Shown here: positions 36,516 through 44,292 of the stretch, in pieces
How the letters are laid out: each line of letters starts with the position of its first letter
Numbering within the stretch: position 1 is the first letter of the stretch
DNA from: Variovorax sp. ZS18.2.2
GTDB taxonomy: Bacteria > Pseudomonadota > Gammaproteobacteria > Burkholderiales > Burkholderiaceae_C
NCBI RefSeq assembly: GCF_024701975.1
Contig: NZ_JANLNM010000010.1
Coordinates: 62,001 to 126,000 of the forward strand
DNA: 64,000 nucleotides
Direction of reading: 5' to 3'
The notes under the pieces: generated by a model
What the model was told of the DNA's origin: nothing
The model's input: only the letters and a program-made list of their open reading frames with translations
Databases searched by the model: none
Made by a program: the position numbers and the translations under genes

Positions 36516-38027
36516 ATGGACCTGATCCACAACCTTTCCATCGGTTTCGGCGTTGCCTTCACCTTCACCAACCTGCTGTATTGCCTTTTGGGCTGCATCC
36601 TGGGCACGCTGATCGGCGTGCTGCCGGGCATCGGCCCGGTCGCGACCATCGCGATGCTGCTGCCCGCCACCTACGCGCTGCCGCCCGTGTCGGCGCTGAT
36701 CATGCTGGCCGGTATCTATTACGGCGCGCAGTACGGCGGCTCGACCACCGCCATTCTGGTGAACCTGCCCGGGGAGTCGTCCTCGGTCGTCACCTGCATC
36801 GACGGCTACCAGATGGCAAGGCAGGGCCGCGCAGGCCCCGCACTTGCAGCCGCGGGCCTCGGCTCGTTCTTTGCAGGTTGCGTCGGCACGCTGATCCTGG
36901 CCGCCTTCGCACCGCCGCTGACCGAGCTGGCCTTCAAGTTCGGCCCGGCCGAGTACTTCTCGCTGATGACGCTGGGCCTGATCGGCGCCGTGGTGCTGGC
37001 CTCGGGCTCGCTGCTGAAGGCGGTGGCGATGATCGTGCTGGGCCTCCTGCTGGGCATCGTCGGCACTGACGTGAATTCGGGCGTCGCGCGCTTCAGCTTC
37101 GACATCCCCGAGCTCACCGACGGCATCGGCTTCGTGGTGATCGCCATGGGCGTGTTCGGCTACGGCGAAATCATCGGCAACCTCTCGCAGCCCGACGACG
37201 AGCGCGAAGTCTTCACGCACAAGGTCAAGGGCCTGTGGCCCACCAAGGACGATTTCAAGCGCATGACGCCCGCAGTGCTGCGCGGCACGGCGCTGGGCTC
37301 GGCCCTGGGCATCCTGCCCGGCGGCGGTGCGCTGCTGGCGGCCTTCGCGGCCTATGCGCTGGAGAAGAAGATCAAGATGCGCCCCGGCGAAGTGCCCTTC
37401 GGCAAGGGCAACATCCGCGGCGTGGCGTCACCCGAGTCGGCCAACAACGCCGGCGCGCAGACTTCCTTCATTCCGCTGCTGACGCTGGGCATTCCGCCCA
37501 ACGCGGTGATGGCGCTGATGGTGGGCGCGATGACGATCCACAACATCCAGCCCGGCCCGCAGGTGATGACCAGCAACCCCGAGCTCTTCTGGGGCCTGAT
37601 CGCCTCGATGTGGATCGGCAACGCGATGCTGATCATCCTGAACCTGCCGCTGATCGGCATGTGGATCAAGCTGCTGACGGTGCCCTACAAGTTCCTGTTC
37701 CCCGCCATCGTGCTGTTCTGCGCGATCGGCGTGTACTCGACCAACAACAACACCTTCGACGTGTGGATGGTCGCGATCTTCGGCTTCATCGGCTACCTGT
37801 TCCTCAAGCTCAAGACCGAGCCGGCCCCGCTGCTGCTGGGCTTCATCCTCGGGCCGATGATGGAAGAGAACCTGCGGCGCGCGCTGCTGCTGTCGCGCGG
37901 TGCGTGGAGCGTGTTCGTCACGCGGCCGCTCTCGGCCGGGCTGCTGGTGGCTGCGGCGGCGCTGCTGTGCATCGTGCTGCTGCCGTCCATCAAGGCGAAG
38001 CGCGAAGAGGCCTTCGTCGAGGAATAG
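36516..38027 (+). CDS. tctA: Tripartite tricarboxylate transporter large membrane subunit TctA
   Basis: 503 residues with about 11-12 membrane segments. Conserved TctA blocks are present: LLGCILGTLIGVLPGIGPVA, GIYYGAQYGGSTTAIL followed by VNLPGESSSVVTCIDGYQMA, GILPGGGALLAAFAAYALEK and PESANNAGAQTSFIPLLTLG. It is the ion-coupled channel for citrate or other carboxylates. It is followed by a clear terminator at 38053-38083, so tctBA is a two-gene operon. Confidence 0.95.
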   Translation: MDLIHNLSIGFGVAFTFTNLLYCLLGCILGTLIGVLPGIGPVATIAMLLPATYALPPVSALIMLAGIYYGAQYGGSTTAILVNLPGESSSVVTCIDGYQMARQGRAGPALAAAGLGSFFAGCVGTLILAAFAPPLTELAFKFGPAEYFSLMTLGLIGAVVLASGSLLKAVAMIVLGLLLGIVGTDVNSGVARFSFDIPELTDGIGFVVIAMGVFGYGEIIGNLSQPDDEREVFTHKVKGLWPTKDDFKRMTPAVLRGTALGSALGILPGGGALLAAFAAYALEKKIKMRPGEVPFGKGNIRGVASPESANNAGAQTSFIPLLTLGIPPNAVMALMVGAMTIHNIQPGPQVMTSNPELFWGLIASMWIGNAMLIILNLPLIGMWIKLLTVPYKFLFPAIVLFCAIGVYSTNNNTFDVWMVAIFGFIGYLFLKLKTEPAPLLLGFILGPMMEENLRRALLLSRGAWSVFVTRPLSAGLLVAAAALLCIVLLPSIKAKREEAFVEE

Positions 38028-38052
38028 GCTCGCCCTGGCGTTCCCGGAACGA

Positions 38053-38083
38053 GCCCCTGCACGAAAGCGCAGGGGCTTTTCTC
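38053..38083 (+). terminator. Rho-independent terminator after tctBA
   Basis: GCCCCTGC (38053-38060) and GCAGGGGC (38069-38076) form a perfect 8-bp stem followed by TTTTCTC. It lies 26 bp after the tctA stop. Confidence 0.88.
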
Positions 38084-38380
38084 ATTTCAGGGACGCCGCA
38101 TCGACGGCCATGCCCCATATCGACGCGCTCTTGTTGGTGCCGGGCGCCGTCGTCGGTGGTGCGTCTGGAAGGCCCCCAAACAGCGCGGATACGGGATCAA
38201 TCCACCTCGAATCGGCAAGTCCCGCAGGCACCGAAGCGCCCATCGCCACCGGCATTTCAATGACGAGATTGTTTTCTCTGTGCCGCTACTGAAAAGATAG
38301 CTACAAAGATCCGTGACACGTGGTCAACCTTGAGATTCGACGGGGAGAAAAAGACCTGCCAACGCCTGCCGCACGGACAT
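38084..38380. other. Intergenic stretch with no recognised feature
   Basis: About 300 bp between the tctA terminator and a minus-strand terminator. Short frames occur (for example 38110-38292 on plus) but lack ribosome sites and family resemblance. Nothing here is supported. Confidence 0.5.
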
Positions 38381-38408
38381 AAAAAAGGCGCCGACCAGCG
38401 GCGCCTTT
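38381..38408 (-). terminator. Minus-strand rho-independent terminator
   Basis: A 10-bp perfect stem (AAAGGCGCCG with CGGCGCCTTT, loop of five) with the T-run on the minus strand (six A at 38381-38386 on plus). It points away from amtB. Confidence 0.8.
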
Positions 38409-38520
38409 CAAGTTCAAACCGGCATCTCGTACGGAGCCTTGAAGGATTTTTCTTTTTGAAGGGGGAATTGTCTCCTCGGACCCTCGGCAGCACGAGCAGG
38501 GCCCGTTCGCGAGTGCGCAG
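38381..38520 (-). ncRNA. Candidate small RNA on the minus strand ending in an orphan terminator
   Basis: On the minus strand, AAAGGCGCCG-CTGGT-CGGCGCCTTT followed by three more T (plus coordinates 38381-38408) is a textbook terminator, but no minus-strand gene leads into it: the nearest one is beyond amtB and its neighbour. Upstream of it on the same strand are a CCTTCAAG/CTTGAAAGG stem (38404-38445) and a GGGCCC/GGGTCC plus CTCG/CGAG hairpin (38478-38503). A CATAAAGT -10-like sequence ends near 38521. Together these suggest a short structured RNA of about 130-140 nt. The 5' end is a guess. Confidence 0.4.
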
Positions 38521-38531
38521 ACTTTATGTGC

Positions 38532-38548
38532 TGCACCGCACCAGTGCA
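38532..38548. promoter_or_regulatory. NtrC-type upstream activator site for amtB
   Basis: TGCACC-GCACC-AGTGCA matches the NtrC consensus TGCACC-N5-GGTGCA in 11 of 12 positions. It sits about 90 bp upstream of the sigma-54 promoter, the usual enhancer distance. Confidence 0.75.
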
Positions 38549-38621
38549 TTGGGAATTACCCGCTTTGCCTTACTGCGAACGGCCGATTCGCAAACCAAAG
38601 TGTTTCTGGTAGTTAACGATG

Positions 38622-38637
38622 TGGCACGACTCGTGCA
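38622..38637 (+). promoter_or_regulatory. Sigma-54 promoter of amtB
   Basis: TGGCACGACTCGTGCA fits the -24/-12 consensus TGGCACG-N4-TTGCA with one mismatch and exactly 10 bp between the invariant GG (38623-38624) and GC (38635-38636). Transcription should begin about 12 bp further on, near 38648, shortly before the amtB start at 38677. Confidence 0.85.
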
Positions 38638-38676
38638 CGTAGCGCCACATCCGACAACTCGAAGAAGCGCACTGCC

Positions 38677-39912
38677 ATGGCCCTGGTCCCGCAAGCCTCC
38701 ATCAACGCGGCCGACACCGCCTGGATGATGACGTCGACCGCGCTGGTGCTGCTGATGACGCTGCCCGGCATCGCGCTCTTCTACGCCGGCATGGTGCGGC
38801 GCAAGAACGTGCTGGCCACCATGGCGGCCGTCGTGGCGATTGCCGCGGCGGTGTCGCTCACCTGGTTCACGCTCGGCTACTCGCTGGCCTTCACCGCCGG
38901 CTGGCCGTGGCTCGGCGGCACCGAGCGCTTCTGGTTCTCGGGCTTCGAGTACCTGAAGGAGGCCGGGCAGATCGCGGTGAGCCATGTTGCGCCCAACGTG
39001 CCCGAGTCGGTCTACGCGATGTTCCAGCTCACCTTCGCCATCATCACCACCGCGCTGGTGCTGGGCGCCTTCGTCGAGCGCATGCGCTTCTCGGCGGTGC
39101 TGTGGTTCGCGCTGCTGTGGAGCGTGCTGGTCTATGCGCCCATCGCGCACTGGGTGTGGGAGCCGGGCGGCTGGCTCGCGCAGATGGGCGCGCTCGACTT
39201 CGCGGGCGGCTCGGTGGTGCACGTCAACGCGGGCATCGCGGGGCTGGTGTGCGCCTATGCGCTCGGCCCGCGCAAGGGCTACGGCCGCGAGGCCTTCGAG
39301 CCCTACAGCCTGGCGATGACGATGATGGGCGCCGGGCTCCTGTGGGTGGGCTGGTTCGGCTTCAATGCCGGCTCGGCGGTGGCGGCCGACGGGCGTGCGG
39401 GCCTCGCGATGCTGGTCACGCACATCGCGGCGGCGGCTGGTGCCATGAGCTGGATGATCGGCGAGTGGATCGTGCGACGCAGTCCTTCGCTGCTGGGGCT
39501 CTGCTCGGGCCTCGTGGCCGGGCTGGTGGCGATCACGCCGGCGGCCGGTTTCGTCACGCCGCCCGCGGCGCTGGCCATCGGCGCCATCGCGGGCCTGGCC
39601 TGCTACTGGGGCGCCACGGGCCTCAAGCACATGCTCGGCGCGGACGATTCGCTCGACGTGTTCGGCGTGCACGGCATCGGCGGCATCGTGGGGGCGCTGC
39701 TCACTGGCGTGTTCGCCGATGCGCGCATCTCCGGCGCGACCGGCAATGTACTGACGCAGGCCATCGCCGTCGGCAGCGTGGCGATCTACAGCGCGGCGGG
39801 AACGGCGATCGTGCTGTTCCTGGTGCACGTGCTGGTCGGACTGCGCGTCGATCCCGAAAGCGAGCAGCTGGGCCTCGATCTTGCTCAGCATCGTGAACAC
39901 CTGGGAGCCTGA
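38677..39912 (+). CDS. amtB: Ammonium transporter
   Basis: 411 residues, about 11 membrane spans. The conserved pore histidines are His182 (SVVHVNAGIAGLV) and His332 (FGVHGIGGIVGALLTG). Other Amt marks are GIALFYAGMVRRKNVLATM and the WFGFNAGSA segment. It conducts ammonium across the inner membrane. There is no cleavable signal. A sigma-54 promoter and an NtrC site precede it, so it should be induced by nitrogen limitation. The usual glnK partner is not adjacent; instead a 100-residue protein of unknown function follows after 18 bp. Confidence 0.95.
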   Translation: MALVPQASINAADTAWMMTSTALVLLMTLPGIALFYAGMVRRKNVLATMAAVVAIAAAVSLTWFTLGYSLAFTAGWPWLGGTERFWFSGFEYLKEAGQIAVSHVAPNVPESVYAMFQLTFAIITTALVLGAFVERMRFSAVLWFALLWSVLVYAPIAHWVWEPGGWLAQMGALDFAGGSVVHVNAGIAGLVCAYALGPRKGYGREAFEPYSLAMTMMGAGLLWVGWFGFNAGSAVAADGRAGLAMLVTHIAAAAGAMSWMIGEWIVRRSPSLLGLCSGLVAGLVAITPAAGFVTPPAALAIGAIAGLACYWGATGLKHMLGADDSLDVFGVHGIGGIVGALLTGVFADARISGATGNVLTQAIAVGSVAIYSAAGTAIVLFLVHVLVGLRVDPESEQLGLDLAQHREHLGA

Positions 39913-39930
39913 CCTCCCGCGGGAGACACC

Positions 39931-40233
39931 ATGCCATCCATGTCCGAAAGCGAACGCATTGCGCTTGCAGCCCGTCTTCACGTGGCACTGCGGCGAAAGC
40001 ACGGGCGCGTGACCGACACCGAATGGATGGCCACCAATGCCGAGTACGCCGCCGAGATCGTGCGCATGACGCGTGCGCATGCGGCGGAGACGAAGGACGA
40101 GGAACTCGACCAGCTGGCTACGCGGCTCGAGCAGGCGATGGAGCCTGTTGCTCGCGCCGCGCGGCTGGCGGCGCGACAGCCGGATGGGACGCCGCCTACG
40201 CCGCCGCCTCGCTATGTGGGTGGGTTGCGCTGA
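39931..40233 (+). CDS. Small protein of unknown function downstream of amtB
   Basis: 100 residues from ATG 39931 with GGGAGA upstream. It is mostly helical and charged (RIALAARLHVALRRKHGRV, then DTEWMATNAEYAAEIVRM and ETKDEELDQLATRLEQAM) with a proline-rich tail. There is no signal, membrane span or cysteine. I do not recognise the family. The 18-bp gap to amtB suggests cotranscription, and so possible nitrogen control. It converges on the ThDP-enzyme gene. Confidence 0.7.
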   Translation: MPSMSESERIALAARLHVALRRKHGRVTDTEWMATNAEYAAEIVRMTRAHAAETKDEELDQLATRLEQAMEPVARAARLAARQPDGTPPTPPPRYVGGLR

Positions 40234-40245
40234 TCGGGCAACGCT

Positions 40246-41919
40246 TCAGCCCGCTGCCAACGCAGCCTTGCGGATCGACTGCAGCGTGCTCGCGGGCGTG
40301 ATCGCCTCGGGGTCCAGCAGGCAATGCAGGATCGCCGGCTTGCCACTGGCACGCGCTCGCGCGAGTGCGGGGCCGAACTCTTCCGTCGTGGTCACGCGTT
40401 CGCCGTGCCCGCCGAACACCTCGGCATAACCACGGAAGTCCGGGTTCTTCAACTGCGTGGCGCTGATGCGGCCGGGGTAATGCTTTTCCTGGTGCATGCG
40501 GATCGTGCCGTACATGCCGTTGTCCAGCAGCACCACGAGGATCGGCAGGCCGTACTGCACGGCGGTGGCGAACTCCTGGCCATGCATCATGAAATCGCCG
40601 TCGCCTGCGAACACGACCACCTCGCGTTCGGGCCACAGGCGCTTGGCACCGACGCCCGCCGGCAGGCCGTAGCCCATCGAGCCGCTGGTCGGCGCGAGCT
40701 GGCTCGCGAACGCGCGGAACGGCCAGAAGCGATGCACCCAGGTCGCGAAGTTGCCCGCGCCGTTGCAGAAGATGGTGTCGGCCGGCAGCACCTCGCGCAG
40801 GTGCTGCATGACCTCACCCATCTGCAGCGGGCCCGGAATGCGAATGGGGGCCGGGTCGCTCCAGCGGAGGAACTCTTCGCGCGCGGTCTTCGTCTCGGCC
40901 TGCCAGGCGGACGGTGACGCCGGGCGCAGCGTGGACACCGCTTCGGCAAAAGCCTGCGGCGTGGCGTGGATGCCCTGCGCCGGGCGGTAGAGCTTGCCGA
41001 GCTCGTCGGCATCGGCGTGCACATGCACCAGCGCCTGCTTCGGCTGCGGAATCGCGAACAGCTCGTAGCCCTGCGAAGGCACTTCCGACAGACGCCCGCC
41101 CACCAGCAGCACGAGGTCCGCATCGCGGATGCGCGCCAGCATGCGCGGGTTCGCGCCGAGCCCCAGGTCGCCCGCATAGCAAGGGTGCTCGGCGGACATC
41201 AGCATCTGGCGGCGGAACGAGCAGTACACGGGCAGTGAATACGCCTCGGCGAATTGCGCGAACTGCCGAGTCGCAGCTTCGGACCAGCGGCTGCCGCCCA
41301 GGATGACGACGGGCCGCTGCGCCTGCGACAGCCGTTGCTGCAGCTCGGCCAGTTGCGCCGCGCCGGGATGGGTTTCGGTGACTGCGTAGGGCAGCGCATC
41401 GGCCACCACGGCGGCTTCGGTCAGCATGTCTTCCGGCAGCGCGATCACCACCGGGCCGGGCCGGCCCGAGGTCGCGACATGGAAGGCGCGCGACACGAGT
41501 TCGGGCACGCGCGCCGGATCGTCGATCTGCACCACCCACTTGGCCATCGTGCCGAAGACCGCGCCGTAGTCCAGTTCCTGGAAGGCCTCGCGGCCCATCG
41601 CGTCGCGCGCGACCTGGCCGACGAACAGCAAGAGCGGCGTCGAGTCCTGGTGCGCGATGTGCACGCCCGCCGCCGCGTTGGTGGCACCGGGGCCGCGCGT
41701 GACGAAGCAGATGCCGGGCTTGCCGGTGAGCTTGCCCTGCGCCTCGGCCATCATCGTCGCGCCGCCTTCTTGCCGGCACACCGTCACGTCGATCGATGCA
41801 TCGTGCAATGCGTCGAGCACGGCCAGGAAGCTTTCGCCAGGCACGCAAAAGAGCTGCTGCACGCCGTGGGTGATGAGCTGGTCGACCAGGATCTGGCCGC
41901 CGGTGCGGGAGGAAGTCAT
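40246..41919 (-). CDS. ThDP-dependent enzyme of the acetolactate synthase family
   Basis: 557 residues from ATG 41919, with GGAG upstream. The N-terminal domain has VPGESFLAVLDAL and the proton-relay Glu51 in CRQEGGA. The central domain is Rossmann-like (PVVILGGSRWSEAATRQF). The C-terminal ThDP-binding motif is GDGDFMMHGQEFATAVQYGL then LDNGMYG. No FAD-site check is possible by eye. No small regulatory subunit (ilvN) adjoins, so this is probably a catabolic or biosynthetic 2-oxoacid enzyme, not the main acetolactate synthase. The gene lies on the same strand as an aminotransferase and ALDH7 gene, from which a repeat separates it. A 2-oxoacid made by the aminotransferase is a possible substrate. 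Confidence 0.85.
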   Translation of the reverse strand: MTSSRTGGQILVDQLITHGVQQLFCVPGESFLAVLDALHDASIDVTVCRQEGGATMMAEAQGKLTGKPGICFVTRGPGATNAAAGVHIAHQDSTPLLLFVGQVARDAMGREAFQELDYGAVFGTMAKWVVQIDDPARVPELVSRAFHVATSGRPGPVVIALPEDMLTEAAVVADALPYAVTETHPGAAQLAELQQRLSQAQRPVVILGGSRWSEAATRQFAQFAEAYSLPVYCSFRRQMLMSAEHPCYAGDLGLGANPRMLARIRDADLVLLVGGRLSEVPSQGYELFAIPQPKQALVHVHADADELGKLYRPAQGIHATPQAFAEAVSTLRPASPSAWQAETKTAREEFLRWSDPAPIRIPGPLQMGEVMQHLREVLPADTIFCNGAGNFATWVHRFWPFRAFASQLAPTSGSMGYGLPAGVGAKRLWPEREVVVFAGDGDFMMHGQEFATAVQYGLPILVVLLDNGMYGTIRMHQEKHYPGRISATQLKNPDFRGYAEVFGGHGERVTTTEEFGPALARARASGKPAILHCLLDPEAITPASTLQSIRKAALAAG

Positions 41920-41953
41920 GTGCGCTCCGAAGGATGACTGTGGATATTGGTCT

Positions 41954-42072
41954 TGGCTCCTTCCCCTCTGGGGGAAGGCTGGGATGGGGGCAAGCGGCGC
42001 TGAAAAGGCCGGCGGCAATGGAGACGCCGCGTGCCCCCACCCCAACCCTCCCCCAGCGGGGGAGGGAGAAAT
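41954..42072. repeat. Dispersed GC-rich intergenic repeat, family B copy 2
   Basis: The left arm GGCTCCTTCCCCTCTGGGGG then AAGGCTGGGATGGGGGCAAG, and the right arm GTGCCCCCACCCCAACCCTC then CCCCAGCGGGGGAGGGAG, match copy 1 at 8448-8554. The centre differs. It fills the gap between the aminotransferase stop and the ThDP-enzyme start, and its hairpin may separate the two transcription units. Confidence 0.8.
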
Positions 42073-43290
42073 TCATGAGAGTGCCGCACATGCTGCAGAA
42101 ATCCGCGCGCACGCCTCTTCGAGCTGCGCCATCGACGTCGCATACGAGATGCGGAAATACGGTGCGAGCCCGAACACGCTGCCCGGCACCACCGCCACGT
42201 CGAAGTCCTGCAGCAGGTAGCGGCAGAAGTCGCTGTCGGTCTGCAGCAGCGCGCCGCCGGCGGTGCGCTTGCCGAGCGCGCCGGCGCAACTTGCGAATGT
42301 GTAGAAGGCGCCCTCGGGCACGCGGCAGTGCAGGCCTGGCGTGCGGTTGAGCGCGGCCACAACGAAGTCGCGGCGCTGTTGAAAAGATGCACAGCGCTCG
42401 GCCACGATGCCCTGCGGCCCGGTGAGCGCCTCGATGGCGGCCGCTTGGCTCACCGACGACGGGCACGAGGTCGATTGGCTCTGCACCACCGCCATCGCCG
42501 CGATCAGCGCGCGCGGCCCGGCGCCGTAGCCCACACGCCAGCCGGTCATCGCATAGGCCTTCGACACGCCATTCACCGTGAGCGTGCGTTCGCGCAGCCG
42601 CGGCTCGACGGCCACCGGCGTTGCGAAGGCGAGGCCGTCGTAGAGGATGTGTTCATAGATGTCGTCCGCCAGCACCCAGACACCCGGGTGATCGAGCAGC
42701 ACGTCGGTGATCGGCTTGAGTTGCGCCGCGCTGTAGGCCGCGCCGCTCGGGTTCGACGGCGAGTTCAAAAACAGCCAGCGCGTGCGCGGCGTGATCGCCG
42801 CCTGCAACTGCGCCGCTGTCAGGCGAAAGCCGTTCTCCTCGCCGCACGCCGCCGACACCGGCACGCCGCCGCAGATCTGCACGATGTCCGCGTAAGACGT
42901 CCAGTACGGCGCAGGCAGGATCACCTCGTCGCCCGGGTTCAGGCTCGCCATCAGCGCGTTGAAGATGACTTGCTTGGCGCCCGCGCTCACGCTGATCTCG
43001 TCGAGCGCGAAATCGAGCGCGTTGTCGCGCTTGAACTTCAGCTGCACGGCCGCCTTCATCGCCGGGCTGCCGTCGAGCACCGTGTAGCGCGTGTCGCCGC
43101 GTGCAATGGCCTGCGAGGCCGCATGCCGGATGTTCTCGGGCGTGTCGAAGTCGGGCTCGCCCGCCCCCAGCACGATCACCGGGCGGCCGGCGCGCTTGAG
43201 CGCCTGCGCGTGGTCGGTGATGCGCAGGATCTCCGAGACGTTGATGGCGCGCACACGTTGCGCCGGCGAGAACACGGCTGCGTCTGTCAC
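42073..43290 (-). CDS. Class I/II pyridoxal-phosphate aminotransferase
   Basis: 405 residues from a GTG start at 43290 that overlaps the binding protein stop as GTGA. The fold-type I motifs are GAGEPDFDTPENIRHAA, the NSPSNPSG substrate-site loop, ADDIYEHILYDG, and the PLP lysine in NGVSKAYAMTGWRVGYGAG. The closing RISYATSMAQLEEAC holds the carboxylate-binding Arg. It moves an amino group to 2-oxoglutarate or another oxoacid. Cotranscription with an amino-acid binding protein and an ALDH7 gene suggests alpha-aminoadipate or lysine as donor; aspartate or another amino acid is also possible. Confidence 0.88.
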   Translation of the reverse strand: MTDAAVFSPAQRVRAINVSEILRITDHAQALKRAGRPVIVLGAGEPDFDTPENIRHAASQAIARGDTRYTVLDGSPAMKAAVQLKFKRDNALDFALDEISVSAGAKQVIFNALMASLNPGDEVILPAPYWTSYADIVQICGGVPVSAACGEENGFRLTAAQLQAAITPRTRWLFLNSPSNPSGAAYSAAQLKPITDVLLDHPGVWVLADDIYEHILYDGLAFATPVAVEPRLRERTLTVNGVSKAYAMTGWRVGYGAGPRALIAAMAVVQSQSTSCPSSVSQAAAIEALTGPQGIVAERCASFQQRRDFVVAALNRTPGLHCRVPEGAFYTFASCAGALGKRTAGGALLQTDSDFCRYLLQDFDVAVVPGSVFGLAPYFRISYATSMAQLEEACARISAACAALS

Positions 43291-44195
43291 TTCGCGTAGG
43301 CTTCCAGTGGCTTGTCGTTGGGTTCGAGCAGCAACTGCTTGAGCGCAGGGCTCATCGGCAGGTTGAGGCTGGTGTTCTTCGGCGGAATCGCGGCCACGAA
43401 CCACTTGGTGTAGATCTTCTCGAGCTCGCCGCTCTTCATGAGCTTGCGCAGCGACTCGTCCACTGCGGTCTTGAAGGCCGGGTCGTCCTTGCGGAACAGG
43501 AGCGCGATCGGCTCGGAGCCCAGCGCGTCGCCCACGATGCGGTACGACGCCGGGCTCTTCGAGTTCGCGATGATCCCGGCGAGCAGGTTGTCGTCTAGTA
43601 CGAAGGCATCGGCGCGGCCCGACTCCATCAACAAGAAGCTCTCCAGGTGGTCCTTGCCGAGCATCGTGTTGTACGAGACGTTCTGCGCGCGCTCGCGCTT
43701 GCGCAGCAGCTGCACGGCGGTGGTGCCTGTCGAGGCCGACACGTTGCGGCCCGCGAGCTGGTCGAGCGTGGTGATGCCCGAATCGACCTTGGTGGCCATG
43801 CGCACTTCGCTCACATACGTGGTGAGCGCGAAGGCCACCTGCTGCTGGCGCGCGGTGTTGTTGGTGGTGGGGCCGCAGCCGATGTCGAGCGTGCCGTTCT
43901 GCACCAGCGGAATCGTGTTCTGCGCGGTCACGGCCATGTATTCGAGCTTGGCGTTGGGCGTGATGTCTTTCAGCACGCGCTCGCAGAGCTCGACGTGGTA
44001 GCCCACGTACTTCTCGCCCGCGCCCAGCATGTAGGCCATCGGCGGTGAGGCTTCGCGCACGCCGAGCACGACCTTGCCGCTCGCCTTGATCTTGTCGAGC
44101 GTGCCACCCGTGGGAGCCTGCTGCGCGGAGGCGCTGCCGAAGACGAGCGCGAGCAGCGCTGCGGTAGCAAGGGTCTTCTTCAGTTGCTTCTTCAT
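43287..44195 (-). CDS. Amino acid ABC transporter periplasmic binding protein (glutamate/aspartate type)
   Basis: 302 residues from ATG 44195. The Sec signal peptide is clear (KKTLATAALLALVFGSASAQ, cut after SASA or nearby). The mature protein is a SBP_bac_3 type: LDKIKASGKVVLGVREASPP, GYHVELCERVLKDI, NTIPLVQNGTLDIGCGPTTN and the SASTGTTAVQ hinge. This matches GltI-type binders of acidic or polar amino acids. No permease or ATPase is next to it. It is coupled by a 4-bp overlap to the aminotransferase, which probably metabolises the same amino acid. Confidence 0.9.
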   Translation of the reverse strand: MKKQLKKTLATAALLALVFGSASAQQAPTGGTLDKIKASGKVVLGVREASPPMAYMLGAGEKYVGYHVELCERVLKDITPNAKLEYMAVTAQNTIPLVQNGTLDIGCGPTTNNTARQQQVAFALTTYVSEVRMATKVDSGITTLDQLAGRNVSASTGTTAVQLLRKRERAQNVSYNTMLGKDHLESFLLMESGRADAFVLDDNLLAGIIANSKSPASYRIVGDALGSEPIALLFRKDDPAFKTAVDESLRKLMKSGELEKIYTKWFVAAIPPKNTSLNLPMSPALKQLLLEPNDKPLEAYAK

Positions 44196-44292
44196 CTTCT
44201 CTGTCTCCTGGTAGTTTTTCTTGGGTACGCGCGGCCGCCGCCCTGCCGCTGCAGCGAGGTGCTGCGCGGCAGGAACAACGGTCCGAGGTCGA

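Noticed and set aside
38110..38292. A 60-codon plus-strand frame after the tctBA terminator
   Set aside because: No Shine-Dalgarno site and no resemblance to known small proteins; it is probably chance.
38257..38493. A 78-codon minus-strand frame before amtB
   Set aside because: It overlaps the strong minus-strand terminator at 38381-38408, has no ribosome site, and shows no recognisable family features.
38384..38520. 6S RNA
   Set aside because: The GGGCCC/CCGAGGGTCCGAG segment recalls the 6S closing stem, but the ends do not pair into the long closed helix with a central bubble that 6S needs.
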